Source: Hyphomicrobiales bacterium (GTDB lineage Bacteria; Pseudomonadota; Alphaproteobacteria; Rhizobiales; Rhizobiaceae). Taken from it: DNA of 64,000 nt. The DNA lies in the NCBI GenBank assembly GCA_900471525.1, contig UCEZ01000051.1, positions 1 through 64,000 of the forward strand, read 5' to 3'. The position numbers and the translations under genes were made by a program. Of this stretch, positions 36,501 to 44,949 are shown one piece after another (within the stretch, counting starts at the first letter, position 1; every line of letters begins with the position of its first letter). The notes beneath the pieces were generated by a model, which was given only the letters and a program-made list of their open reading frames with translations, was not told the DNA's origin and made no database searches.

Positions 36501-38698
36501 TCCATGGTCTGCTTGATGAAGGCAACGACATCGTCGGCCGGGATCCACGGCGCGCCGAGCCGGGTGGTAATATCCGATGGCCGCAGATCGGCCGGCTGCA
36601 CGCGCTTCAGAGCAACAACATTTCTCTGGAATGCAGGATCAAGCGCTGCGGCGGCTTCTGCTATTGCCAGCTTCGACCGGACCGCGCCGGACAGATAGGC
36701 GTCGGCCATAGGCCAAGCGCCTGTCGCCGGATCCTGAAAGATCGCTTCCGCCAATTCCTCGATGACCTCGACAACGTCGCGATGCACAAGCTCGGCGATA
36801 TGACCGGGATCGACATGGCCACGCTCGTTGAGAACGACGGCCAGTGCGTCGAGGGCGGAGGTGATCACAGGTGCCGGCGGTGGCGCGATCACGCGCTCTG
36901 AGAAGATCGGCCCCGGTTTGGCAGTATTGGTGTCAAGATCGTAGTCCTCGATCGAAGCGACCAGCCAGCAATCCGGGTCATCGAGAAATGGCTGCAGGTT
37001 CGGGCGGCGATGGGTTTCGCGGACTTCGTCCGTCTCGGGATACTCGACTGTTGAGACGGTGGTGAAGTTGATCGGTCCGAATTCGCGGACGAATGAACTC
37101 CACACGATGCGCAAGTTGACCTGTGCCTGCTTCCATGGCTGGTCGTGTTCCTGAAGTTTCAGCACCTCGCGCACCACATCTCGTATCGGGATCAACTTGC
37201 GGATGATGCGCGCATGTTTGGCAAAGACACCGTCGGCGGCCCTGCCCTTTTTGACTTCGACGGCAACGGGCTGTCCATCGACGACCTGCATCAGGGCGGT
37301 GCCCTTGCCGACAAAATAGCTGCCCTCACGAACCCTCGGATCGTCAGGACGCTCTGCCATGGCGTCGGCAACCTCGTCCTCGAGCTCGAAATCGACGGAC
37401 GTGGGCTCGCCATCGTAGATGTCGGCCGGAAGCCGTTCGATAGCGAGAGACAGCGCAGTCTCGAGATCACCATTAAGAGGCAGGCATGTGTAGGTTTCGC
37501 CGAACGGCCCGCTCGTCAGTGCATTCCGGCCGAGCACCATCTCAGGGTGATCGACAAACCAGCGATTGACGCGGATCTCTTGCCCGTCTTCCCCAGCCCC
37601 CTCCTGGAGATCGAGCCAATTATCCTCCCTCGCGATCTCCTCCACGCGACGCTTGCGGAAAAACAGGATATCGACGACGACATCCGTTCCGGCGTCAGAC
37701 CGGAAACTTCTCTCGGGCAACCGGATGGCCCCGACCAGATCGGCCATGCCGGCGATGTGCTCGCGGGCTCGGGCATCGGCCTTGTCCATCGTGCCGGTCG
37801 ACGTCACGAAGGCCGCAAGCCCGCCAGGCTTCAGCCGATCGATGGCCTTGGCGATGAAATAGTCGTGCAACCGGAAGCCATGCGGCCGAAAAGCGGGATC
37901 GCTGCGCACAGTGCGATCGGAGAATGGCGGATTGCCAATCGCCAGATCGAAATGGGCGGGCAATTCGACGCGAGCGAAATCTCCGGTAATGATTTTCGCC
38001 CGCGGCTGCAGCAGCCGGACGATGCGAGCGGTCACCGGATCAAGCTCGATACCGGTCGCATGACTAACTTGGGAGAGCGTGTCCGGCATCAGCGCTGGAA
38101 ACATTCCCGTCCCGATACCAGGCTCCAGAATCCGGCCGCCGGTGAACCCCATTCGGATCAGCGCCGACCAGACGGCGCGGACGATGAATTCAGGCGTGAA
38201 GTGGGCATATTGGGTGCAGCGGGCGAGCGACGCGTAGTCTGAGGCACTAACGGACGACTCCAGATTTTCGGCGAGCTCGTCCCAGCCCGTACGAAACTCA
38301 TGCTCCCCCGGCCGGCGGAACATGCCGTTGGCCAGTTCCGATGCTCCAAAGCCCGTGAAGCGGATAAGCTTTTCCTGCTCGTCCGGACGCGCCGGCCGAT
38401 CCTGGCGTTTGATCTCGGCCGCCAGCTGGATCGCCGCGATATTGGCTCGCGCCCGCTCGCGCCACGAGCGTGCGGGATTGCGGGAACCCTCGAGGCGAAA
38501 GTCGATCTTCGCCCGCATAGGGGTCTTCTGTTTAGGCGTTGCCGGGATAGGCATCGCCGGTGCTGGCGTTGCAGGCGGTGGGTCGTCATCGGTGCCATCG
38601 CCAAATACTGGTGCGAAGGCTGTAACGCCGAGGTCGAAACCGGATGAAAGTGCTGTGTTGCCGAACAGGTCAAGCATGAAGGGGTCGTGATGCGCCAT
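33599..38698 (-). CDS. Giant DNA methyltransferase-helicase fusion
   Basis: This 1699-residue protein starts at the ATG at 38698 (MAHHDPFMLDLFG). An N6-adenine methyltransferase domain (about 150-400) has motif I LEPGIGTGMF at 191-200 and motif IV NPPF at 256-259. A Snf2/SF2 helicase follows: GAGKT near 888, VDEAQEF near 1045, ASGTPITNT, and QREGRIIRQGNQ near 1397. The C-terminus is partly coiled-coil. No nuclease motif is evident. Similar methylase-helicase giants are widespread on conjugative elements and resemble phage DarB-type antirestriction proteins. I infer that it protects or remodels incoming plasmid DNA. It is the largest gene of the leading region. Confidence 0.88.
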   Translation of the reverse strand: MAHHDPFMLDLFGNTALSSGFDLGVTAFAPVFGDGTDDDPPPATPAPAMPIPATPKQKTPMRAKIDFRLEGSRNPARSWRERARANIAAIQLAAEIKRQDRPARPDEQEKLIRFTGFGASELANGMFRRPGEHEFRTGWDELAENLESSVSASDYASLARCTQYAHFTPEFIVRAVWSALIRMGFTGGRILEPGIGTGMFPALMPDTLSQVSHATGIELDPVTARIVRLLQPRAKIITGDFARVELPAHFDLAIGNPPFSDRTVRSDPAFRPHGFRLHDYFIAKAIDRLKPGGLAAFVTSTGTMDKADARAREHIAGMADLVGAIRLPERSFRSDAGTDVVVDILFFRKRRVEEIAREDNWLDLQEGAGEDGQEIRVNRWFVDHPEMVLGRNALTSGPFGETYTCLPLNGDLETALSLAIERLPADIYDGEPTSVDFELEDEVADAMAERPDDPRVREGSYFVGKGTALMQVVDGQPVAVEVKKGRAADGVFAKHARIIRKLIPIRDVVREVLKLQEHDQPWKQAQVNLRIVWSSFVREFGPINFTTVSTVEYPETDEVRETHRRPNLQPFLDDPDCWLVASIEDYDLDTNTAKPGPIFSERVIAPPPAPVITSALDALAVVLNERGHVDPGHIAELVHRDVVEVIEELAEAIFQDPATGAWPMADAYLSGAVRSKLAIAEAAAALDPAFQRNVVALKRVQPADLRPSDITTRLGAPWIPADDVVAFIKQTMEADTTIHHMPELATWTVNARQLEWSAAGTTEWGTHRRHAGQLLSDALNSSVPQIFDTIRDGDTERRILNTVETEAAKEKLAKIKAAFQSWIWSDPDRTDRLARVYNDTFNNIAPRHFNGNHLQLPGASGAFSLYGHQKRGIWRIISAGTTYLAHAVGAGKTLTMAAAVMEQRRLGLINKAMLVVPGHCLAQAAREFLALYPNARILVADETNFVKEKRHRFLSRAATANWDAVIITHSAFRFISVPSAFEAQMIQDELELYEDLLTKVDSQDRHSRKRIERMKEGHKERLEALSTRKDDLLTISEIGIDQIIVDEAQEFRKLSFATNMSTLRGVDPNGSQRAWDLFVKSRLIETKNPGRALVLASGTPITNTLGEMFSVQRLMDTAALSERGLHEFDAWASTFGDTSTELELQPSGKYKPVTRFSQFVNVPELIAMFRSFADVVLPADLRTYVKVPEISGGKRQIVTAEPTAAFKAYQKQLDARIKTIEMRDGPAKPGDDILLSVITDGRHAAIDLRLVDPADDNEEGNKLNALVRNAFRIWQETSEAEYRRKDDKPFERPGAGQLIFSDLGTISVEASRGFSAYRWIRDQLVRLGVPAFEIAYMQDFKKSEAKQRLFNDFNAGKIRFIIGSSETMGTGVNVQARLKALHHLDVPWLPSQIEQREGRIIRQGNQHDEVDVFAYATLGSLDATMWQNNERKARFIAAALSGDTSVRRLEDMGEGQANQFAMAKAIASGDPRLMQKAGLEAEIARLDRLRAAHIDDQHAIRRQIRDAERDIEASARRIGEIGTDIERLVPTSGDGFVMQVEGAAFDERKLAGRALMKEILTLVQLQQQGEVVVASIGGFDLEYSGERFGKDGYRYATMLQRTGADYEIELPVTVTPVGAVSRLEHALSNFDGERDNYRHRLADAQRRLASYQPRLGEGFALEAEFELKLRELAEIEKDLAATDDAEGDGQATNIDRAAA

Positions 38699-38792
38699 GA
38701 AAAGCTCCGTGAGAGACGTCGCGCCTCCACGCAGTCGCCCGGGAAGGCGAAGTGCGGAGGCGGGATGAAAGAGGATTGGAAGAAGCTGCCCG

Positions 38793-39398
38793 TCAGGCAG
38801 CCACTGTTTCCGGCAAATGCCGGAACTGGACCGGGAGCTTGGCGGCAATCTCTTCGTCGGTCAGATCATCGAGCAGTTTCCAGATTTTGCCCTGCGCGGC
38901 CGGATAGACGAGCACGATCTGTCGATGGCGCAGATCGGCGGGGAAGCAGGCATCGGCATAGGCACGGGAGTCAGCGCCGGTCGTGCTCCAGATATGGTCG
39001 AGCTTCTCTTGAGCGCTCATGGCTCTGACCGGGCGCGACTCCCGCTCGATGATCTCAGCGCGCATGCGATTGGGTGAGCCGTGGTCGGCCAGGTCGCAAT
39101 AGCCGTGAAACCAGCGAAATCGGTCGTCGATCATCAGCGCGAAGAACACGCTGGTGACGCTTGCCCCTTGGAACTCGCGCATGGCGAACATGTCGCCACG
39201 GATGAACAGCGGCGGCAGGATGTCGAACATATGGTCGTGGTCGTCTTCGGTGATTTCGAACCACTCACCGACATATCGCCGGCCGGCCAGCCGGTCATCA
39301 TCGAACGGCGACTGGTTGTGGCGGTTGAACAGGGCATACATCTCCTGGCGGCTGGCGACGCCTTCGAACACTTTACGGATGGCTGGAGGATTGAACAT
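38793..39398 (-). CDS. DUF1419 family protein
   Basis: This 201-residue soluble protein starts at the ATG at 39398 after AAGGAGCC. I recognise DUF1419 by MFNPPAIRKVFEGVASRQEM, the GEWFEI and FDILPPLF segments and FRWFHGYCDL. The family is found on rhizobial plasmids next to the methylase-helicase gene and has no known function. It ends 94 nt before the methylase-helicase start, so the two may be co-transcribed. Confidence 0.75.
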   Translation of the reverse strand: MFNPPAIRKVFEGVASRQEMYALFNRHNQSPFDDDRLAGRRYVGEWFEITEDDHDHMFDILPPLFIRGDMFAMREFQGASVTSVFFALMIDDRFRWFHGYCDLADHGSPNRMRAEIIERESRPVRAMSAQEKLDHIWSTTGADSRAYADACFPADLRHRQIVLVYPAAQGKIWKLLDDLTDEEIAAKLPVQFRHLPETVAA

Positions 39399-39529
39399 CT
39401 GCGGGCTCCTTCGGGGTTCGACTGAAGCGCGAAGTCCGATCGACCTCCTCTTCAGTCCTTTGATCACCCCTCCTCAGCCGGCGCCTCGCGGGCGGCGGGT
39501 CAAGGGCCGCTTGTCAAGCGGGCGAAGCT

Positions 39530-40465
39530 TCACCCTTGATGCGCTGAACGTGCATGCGGCAGCTCTCCTCTCTCCCTCCTTTCCTTCAATTCCTCATTCC
39601 AATCCTCACGGCGTGGCTTCAGCCGCAAGAAGTCGCACCCGGCGACATCCGCCATCTGCCGGATGCGGTCCGCAAAGACCTCGCCCTGCACATTGTTGTC
39701 GGTGGCGGCGACAAGCTGCGTTTCTCGCTGAGCGGCAAAAGTCTCCAGCGCCTGAGCGGTGAGCGGCGACCAGCCACCGCCGGTGCTGACATAGAGCGTG
39801 TCACGTCTCATCTCCTCGATTGCGGCGAGGCTCATGGCGTCGATCGCCGCTTCCGTCACGCAAACCCGCAGCGCCGTTGCCGCACCGAACCGGAAAAGCT
39901 GCTTGGCGCCGCCGGTTGAAAAACCCCGCCAATCGGATCCGCGTTCTTCCCATCCGACGACATGGCCTACGCCGTCGGCGTGTTTGGCCCACATGCTGCC
40001 ATAAGGGCCTTCGCGGATGAGATTGGCATCGATTGCCTTGCGGATGACATGCCAGGGAATGGCCCGATGCTGTGTGAGATAGGTCCAGGTCGCAGACGCG
40101 CGCCATGGGCGCTTGCGATGTTCCCATCGTTCCGTGATCGTTGCATCAATGGTCAGAAGACGCGCTGGACGCTCCCAGGCCGGCAGCGTCGGCTCATAGG
40201 CCACGAGTCCGCAGACGGCCGCAAGCGCTTCGGAAAACCCGCCGCCAAGCAGGTAGCGCGCAAGCGCGAAGACATCGCCCTTGGCGTCCGAGCGCGCATC
40301 GAACCAGCCCTTGTCGTCGTGAATGACGATGATGATGTCGTCGTCGCGCCGGAATTTGACAGCGCGGCGCGTGCTCTCCTTGAGATCGATCGCGAAGCCT
40401 TCGTGTTCCAGCATGGCAGCACAGCCGACCCGCGCTCGAAGGGCTTCGATATCTGCCTTCTCCAT
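39530..40465 (-). CDS. DUF3991 and Toprim domain protein
   Basis: This 311-residue protein has an N-terminal DUF3991-like region (about 1-130, primase-associated) and a C-terminal Toprim domain with CVTEAAIDAMSL (the catalytic Glu near 203) and a VAATDNN segment near 254. In the latter the usual DxD reads DNN, so only the first Asp is kept. Such proteins occur in leading regions and are thought to be primase- or nuclease-related. The start at 40465 has the ribosome-binding site GAGGAGTAGTCAAC. Confidence 0.8.
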   Translation of the reverse strand: MEKADIEALRARVGCAAMLEHEGFAIDLKESTRRAVKFRRDDDIIIVIHDDKGWFDARSDAKGDVFALARYLLGGGFSEALAAVCGLVAYEPTLPAWERPARLLTIDATITERWEHRKRPWRASATWTYLTQHRAIPWHVIRKAIDANLIREGPYGSMWAKHADGVGHVVGWEERGSDWRGFSTGGAKQLFRFGAATALRVCVTEAAIDAMSLAAIEEMRRDTLYVSTGGGWSPLTAQALETFAAQRETQLVAATDNNVQGEVFADRIRQMADVAGCDFLRLKPRREDWNEELKERRERGELPHARSAHQG

Positions 40466-40748
40466 GTTGACTACTCCTCTCTTCCGATTCTGTTTCCTGG
40501 CCTAGCCTCCCGCCGGCGCGAAGACCCAGGCGCGCAAGGGCGCGGTTCTCAAATGGCAAAAGTGCGAGTGGAGGTCGCGGCGAAGCCTCCCTTGCGCGGT
40601 GAAGGGCGCAAGCGCCATCGCGGATCCGGCTCAATGAGCCGGTCCATATGCGAAAGGGTCGTGTTCGTGAATAACGGCGTTCTCCTCGCCATCATGGCAT
40701 GACACCGCTCTCTCCATCGATCTCGAAGAGGTGACCGGAGCCTCGCGC
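40466..40748 (-). promoter_or_regulatory. Leader of the Toprim gene
   Basis: GCGAAGACC (40518-40526) and GCGAGTGGAGGTCGCGGC (40564-40581) resemble the GAAGACC and AGTGGAGGACGGC elements of the ardC leader, at a similar distance (about 100 nt) from the start codon. CTTGCGC and GCGCAAG repeats (40510-40615) add hairpin potential. The resemblance is weaker than that between the DUF736 and ardC leaders. Confidence 0.45.
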
Positions 40749-40895
40749 GCTCCCGATCGGGAGCAAATAGGGACTGAGACTGGGAAAAACAGGAGGATGC
40801 TCCCGAACGGGATCAAGTTGGTTAAAACGGTTCCCGATCGGGAGCAATTGCGCTTGAAACATACGGAAAGAGAGACTATGTTCCCGATCGGGAGC
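40749..40895 (+). promoter_or_regulatory. hipBA promoter with four operator palindromes
   Basis: TCCCGATCGGGA palindromes lie at 40749-40764, 40830-40845 and 40880-40895, and a degenerate copy (TCCCGAACGGGA) lies at 40799-40814. Spacings are 50, 31 and 50 nt. TTGAAA (40854-40859) and TATGTT (40877-40882) with a 17-nt spacer form the likely promoter, boxed by the third and fourth operators. The last operator also contains the GGGAG ribosome-binding site of hipB. Confidence 0.8.
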
Positions 40896-40902
40896 ACGTA
40901 CG

Positions 40903-41295
40903 ATGACCAGTGAAGATAAGCCTTTGAAGAAATCGAAGCTGGTGCTACCCCAAATCCCGATGCCGAAGGCTAGCCTTCCAAAAGCACTGACTGCTCAGAC
41001 AGTCTCCCTCCCGAAGCATGTTACGCCGGCCATTGTCTACGGCGGAGGAGATGCGCTCTTCGATGTAAATGAGCGCGAAGGGCTAAACCCTATCATGTCG
41101 TCGAGTGATTTAGGCAATCTCGTCCGAAGAGCCCGAGAAGATCGCAAGCTGTCCCAACAGAGTTTTGCCGACCTTTCAGGCGTCGGGCGCAGATTTGTCT
41201 CAGAGCTGGAAAATGGAAAAGCGACGCTGGAATTCGGCAAAGTCCTCAAGGTCATCCATGCGGCAGGAATCTCCCTTTTTGCCAAGCCGAGGTAG
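40903..41295 (+). CDS. hipB: HipB-like antitoxin, XRE-family repressor
   Basis: This 130-residue protein has a C-terminal helix-turn-helix of the HipB/XRE type (about 68-130, with LGNLVRRAREDRKLSQQSFADLSGVGRRF and a C-terminal beta segment). About 65 extra residues at the N-terminus are Lys- and Pro-rich and lack a recognisable domain. It should bind the TCCCGATCGGGA operators and neutralise HipA. The stop is 4 nt before the hipA start. Confidence 0.88.
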   Translation: MTSEDKPLKKSKLVLPQIPMPKASLPKALTAQTVSLPKHVTPAIVYGGGDALFDVNEREGLNPIMSSSDLGNLVRRAREDRKLSQQSFADLSGVGRRFVSELENGKATLEFGKVLKVIHAAGISLFAKPR

Positions 41296-41299
41296 ATGA

Positions 41300-42655
41300 A
41301 TGAGTGCTATTAATCTTGATGTTCGACTTGATGGCTTTCCCAATCCAATCGGCAACCTGTCCAAAGACGAAAGCGGTGCTTTGGCGTTCGTTTACGCGCC
41401 AGTGTATTTAGAAGACGCGTCTGCTTATCCCCTCTCCTTGTCTCTCCCACTCACTGCCGCGCCGTATCGGGATGCCCAATCCCGCCCTTTCTTCGACAAC
41501 CTTCTCCAAGAGCGAGATGGGGCGCTGAGACAGCTGATGGATCGTGAAGGGCTGGGGCGCGATGATGTCGCGGGCATCCTCTTCCATCTAGGCAAGGATT
41601 GCGCCGGTGCGCTTTCTGTTCTGCCTGAAGGCTCACCACCCGTCAAAGTCCCTGGTGATTACGCTATGGACTATGCGAAGATCGAGAGCGACAGGCTGAA
41701 CGAGATCGTTAGAACCCTTCATAGACGCGAACGCTTACCGGACGGCACGGCCGATCCATCACCACTTGCCGGGGTTCAAAGCAAGATCGCGGTCACCGTG
41801 CTCCCAGACGGAAGCTACGCTGAACCGTTGCCAGGCTCCGGCGCGCCGACCACGCATATCCTAAAGGTGCCCAGTCAGGCACATTTGCAGGACCCCAAGC
41901 TGGAGTCCGAGGCTCTATCTCTTTCACGCCTGCTCGCCTTTGAGACAACGGATGCTGCGGTGGTGAATTTTGGAGGCATCGATGCACTCGTCATCACCCG
42001 ATTTGATCGAGCACTGAACCCCGAAGGGAAGATTATCCGTCTTCATCAGGAAGATTTCGCGCAGGCACTGGGTCTGCCGGCCTCCCTGAAATATGAGAGG
42101 AATGGAAAAGAGGGCCGCCGCTTTGACGTCAGCAGTTTCGCCCGCATTCTCGATGCGACCGTCGATCCGGCGAAAGAGAAGCGGCAGTTCATCGCCGCTA
42201 CGCTATTCGACCTTATGATTGGCAATGTCGACGCCCATGCGAAGAACTTCGCACTTCTCTATGAAGCTGGTGGTCGCGTTCGGGTCACGCCTCGTTATGA
42301 CCTTATGCCGACGAGGATTGATCCCGATCTTACAAATGAATTGGCCTATTCGATTGGAAAAGCCACGACGCTCGAAGAAATTAATGTGGAGAATTTCGGG
42401 CTTTTCCTGAACGCGTTGGGAATATCCTCGGCAGCGGCGCAGCGGCGTCTCAGAGACAGTCTTACCACCAGCATTGCAAGGCAGCTCGCCGCGGAACTGA
42501 AACGGATGGACCGCACAGGTATGAAGCGTTTTGCCGACCTCGTTGCCAACAACATCCGCATTCTTCTGCCTGCCTTCGGCCTGGCGCTTCCCGACGGGCT
42601 AGATGACCGGGATGCATATATTGATCGCGGTGGTGGCTGGTTGATGGGATCGTGA
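41300..42655 (+). CDS. hipA: HipA-like serine/threonine kinase toxin
   Basis: HipA kinases phosphorylate an aminoacyl-tRNA synthetase and arrest growth. The 451-residue protein has the N-subdomain 1 start (DVRLDGFPNPIGNL), the P-loop-like AGVQSK at 157-162 (usually SGVQ.K), ATP-binding Lys about 189 (HILKV), catalytic NVDAHAKN at 309-316, and metal-binding RYDLMPT at 332-338. All key residues are present, so it should be active. The pair is a plasmid addiction or persistence module between the leading region and the virB operon. Confidence 0.9.
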   Translation: MSAINLDVRLDGFPNPIGNLSKDESGALAFVYAPVYLEDASAYPLSLSLPLTAAPYRDAQSRPFFDNLLQERDGALRQLMDREGLGRDDVAGILFHLGKDCAGALSVLPEGSPPVKVPGDYAMDYAKIESDRLNEIVRTLHRRERLPDGTADPSPLAGVQSKIAVTVLPDGSYAEPLPGSGAPTTHILKVPSQAHLQDPKLESEALSLSRLLAFETTDAAVVNFGGIDALVITRFDRALNPEGKIIRLHQEDFAQALGLPASLKYERNGKEGRRFDVSSFARILDATVDPAKEKRQFIAATLFDLMIGNVDAHAKNFALLYEAGGRVRVTPRYDLMPTRIDPDLTNELAYSIGKATTLEEINVENFGLFLNALGISSAAAQRRLRDSLTTSIARQLAAELKRMDRTGMKRFADLVANNIRILLPAFGLALPDGLDDRDAYIDRGGGWLMGS

Positions 42656-42756
42656 CCAATCAAACTTATCGCATCGGCCTGATAATTCCGAGATCCACGT
42701 TACGTTGGTAAATCTCCTCCGGTAACCCGAGATCCCTGGCATCCAACCGCTATCTC

Positions 42757-43752
42757 TTATCGGCTATTGGCGAAGTACACTTCAGTTACCCGGAACCTGC
42801 CCTCGACCCGCTTGCACTGCACGACAATGTCGACCAGCATGTGCAAGAGGGCGCGAATATCATCCCGTGCGATATCGCTCCCACCCTCCGACTCCTTCAC
42901 CAGCAAGGTCAGTTGTTCGAACGCCAAGGATGCGGAGTCGGCATGAACCGTGGTGATGGAGCCGGGATGACCGGAATTGATGTTGCGGATATAGTAGAAG
43001 GCCGTCCCGTCACGCAATTCCTGCAATAGAACCCGGCCGGGCCGCATACGAAGGCTCGATTCCAGCAATTGCTTTGGACCTATCTTGGACAAACCTTGCT
43101 CATCTTTGGAATAAAACAGCCTGACATGGTTCGGCTGGGGAACGACGAGTTCGGGTGTGTCTTCAATGGTGACGATCCGTTCGTGCTTCGGAATATGCTG
43201 GATAAGGGCCTTGGAAAGGGTCGTCTTTCCCGAACCGGTGGCACCCGAGATGATGATGTTTTTCCGGGCAAGGACGGCCTGTTCCAGGAAGCCATGATAA
43301 TTTTGCGCTTCATAGAGATCAGAGAGCACGGAGTTCGATGGACGTGCCGGAACCGCGGCTGGACCAATATCGTCAAACAATCCGCCTGCCTGCAGATCGT
43401 TGAGTGACAGGGACATCGACGACGGCTTTCGGATTGTGATGCTGATCGTGCCTTTGGTAGTCGCAGGCGGAATGACAATCTGGATACGCTCGTCATCTGG
43501 AAGGGTGGCCGAGAGGATCGGTTTTGTTTCATCAATAGACTGGTGCGAGTAGCTTGCAACAGTGCGGGCAAGGCGCAGCAGCCGGTCGAACGTCAGATCC
43601 GGTATGTCGTGGCGAACCCAGCCATCGCGGCTTTCCGTCAGCACCTCGCCCGGTCGGTTGATGACAACCTCGTAGAGCGACGCGTCGGCCAGGAGATGGG
43701 CGATTGGAGAGAGAAGCTGGCGCACGACATGCGCATCACGGGATGCGGTCAC
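42757..43752 (-). CDS. virB11: VirB11 traffic ATPase
   Basis: This 331-residue hexameric ATPase at the base of the secretion channel has Walker A GATGSGKTT (about residue 168), an Asp box (IVTIEDTPEL), Walker B-type ELRDGTAF, and the His box HADS. It is the last gene of the virB operon. Its stop faces the convergent hipA stop across 101 nt, without an obvious terminator. Confidence 0.93.
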   Translation of the reverse strand: MTASRDAHVVRQLLSPIAHLLADASLYEVVINRPGEVLTESRDGWVRHDIPDLTFDRLLRLARTVASYSHQSIDETKPILSATLPDDERIQIVIPPATTKGTISITIRKPSSMSLSLNDLQAGGLFDDIGPAAVPARPSNSVLSDLYEAQNYHGFLEQAVLARKNIIISGATGSGKTTLSKALIQHIPKHERIVTIEDTPELVVPQPNHVRLFYSKDEQGLSKIGPKQLLESSLRMRPGRVLLQELRDGTAFYYIRNINSGHPGSITTVHADSASLAFEQLTLLVKESEGGSDIARDDIRALLHMLVDIVVQCKRVEGRFRVTEVYFANSR

Positions 43753-43762
43753 GCCATCGGCC

Positions 43763-44938
43763 TCACTTCGTCACCAGCGTTTCGTGCCGGCTGAAATCGC
43801 CCAGAACCGCGCGATCCAATATCGTGTTTCGCGGTTCGGTCACGCGCAAACCGTAGATGCCCGAGAAATCGAGGTCGCGCGCGACGAAGATCGATACCAG
43901 TGCACCCTGGTGCTTCGTCAACGTCGGCGGAATGTTGATCGATTGTTCGACAGCGATCGCCGCCACCTCCTTACCCGTGCTCGTGGCTCCCTGTGCATCG
44001 ACCTCCTGATCCTGGAGCTGGCTTCCGGCGTAGCTTGTGAGATCGCCGACGATGGATAAAAGCAGCGCGCTGCCAAACCGCTCCCACCAATGAGTGTCGA
44101 CGTATCCGTCGAAGCCGGCGCGCCCGAGCGCGTCCGTTGCCGGAGACGCCAGCGTAACAATAACGCCCGTCGGAGTTTTTGCCCGGCTCCAGAGAACGAA
44201 CAAACGTTTCTGGCCGCGCCGCAAGCCGCCACGATATTCGCCAACGACCTGCGTTCCCTTGTCGAGCAGGACGACGCGCCCGTTGTCGGAGAGAATGTCC
44301 CGGTTGACGATGCAGCTGGTAAAGCCTGGCTGGTCCGATGACAGCGCCGTCTCAAGGACGCAAGGGATAGAGGTTCCCATCGCAATGATGTAGTTGCGAT
44401 TGCCGAGATATCCTGCGCGGGATCCTTCGAGCTGTGTCGGCGTCAGCAGCCGGCCGAAGCGCTGATCCTCGTTTTCGCCGGCACCCGGGTCACCAAAAGC
44501 ACCGTTCGCCGACACATAGGGTGACGCACTTTGGGCGTCCGGACTCTCATCACTAGAACGGCTGCTGGAAGACTGCCCGCCGCCGAAGGCCATGACCGGC
44601 GCACGGCGCGCCGATTCCAGCAACTCATCCTTCTCGGGCTCTATCGCGGTTTCAGTAAGCGCAGGGGTGGGAAGCCTGACCTCTGGTACCGGCTCCATCT
44701 GCTTCGGCTCTTCCCGTGTCGGCTCAAAGTCCGTCGTCTGGCGGATCACCACGCGTTCAGGCTGATTGGCACTCGGATCGGTCGTGCCGGAGCGCATCGA
44801 CCAAAGGCCGAAGGCGATGAAGGCGACGATCGCCGCAACCACGGCGCCGCGTTTCAGGGTCGGATTTGTCTGTGTCGATTTGCCGGTGGCCGTTTGCGCG
44901 CGCTCGCCCGGGATGGTCTGTTGAATGTCTTCAGCCAT
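43763..44938 (-). CDS. virB10: VirB10 channel scaffold
   Basis: This 391-residue protein has a cytoplasmic N-terminus, one membrane segment (about 32-48), a Pro/Glu-rich periplasmic stretch, and a C-terminal TrbI/VirB10 beta-barrel domain (about 180-391). The domain includes TQLEGSRAGYLGNRNYIIAM-like sequence and LDKGTQVVGEY. It spans both membranes and forms the outer channel cap. It lies 11 nt from virB9. Confidence 0.93.
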   Translation of the reverse strand: MAEDIQQTIPGERAQTATGKSTQTNPTLKRGAVVAAIVAFIAFGLWSMRSGTTDPSANQPERVVIRQTTDFEPTREEPKQMEPVPEVRLPTPALTETAIEPEKDELLESARRAPVMAFGGGQSSSSRSSDESPDAQSASPYVSANGAFGDPGAGENEDQRFGRLLTPTQLEGSRAGYLGNRNYIIAMGTSIPCVLETALSSDQPGFTSCIVNRDILSDNGRVVLLDKGTQVVGEYRGGLRRGQKRLFVLWSRAKTPTGVIVTLASPATDALGRAGFDGYVDTHWWERFGSALLLSIVGDLTSYAGSQLQDQEVDAQGATSTGKEVAAIAVEQSINIPPTLTKHQGALVSIFVARDLDFSGIYGLRVTEPRNTILDRAVLGDFSRHETLVTK

Positions 44939-44949
44939 TTCCGCTCTTC

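Noticed and set aside
37145-38242. 365-residue + strand frame inside the methylase-helicase gene
   Set aside because: The - strand frame holds methyltransferase motifs there; the + strand frame is a shadow without domain features.
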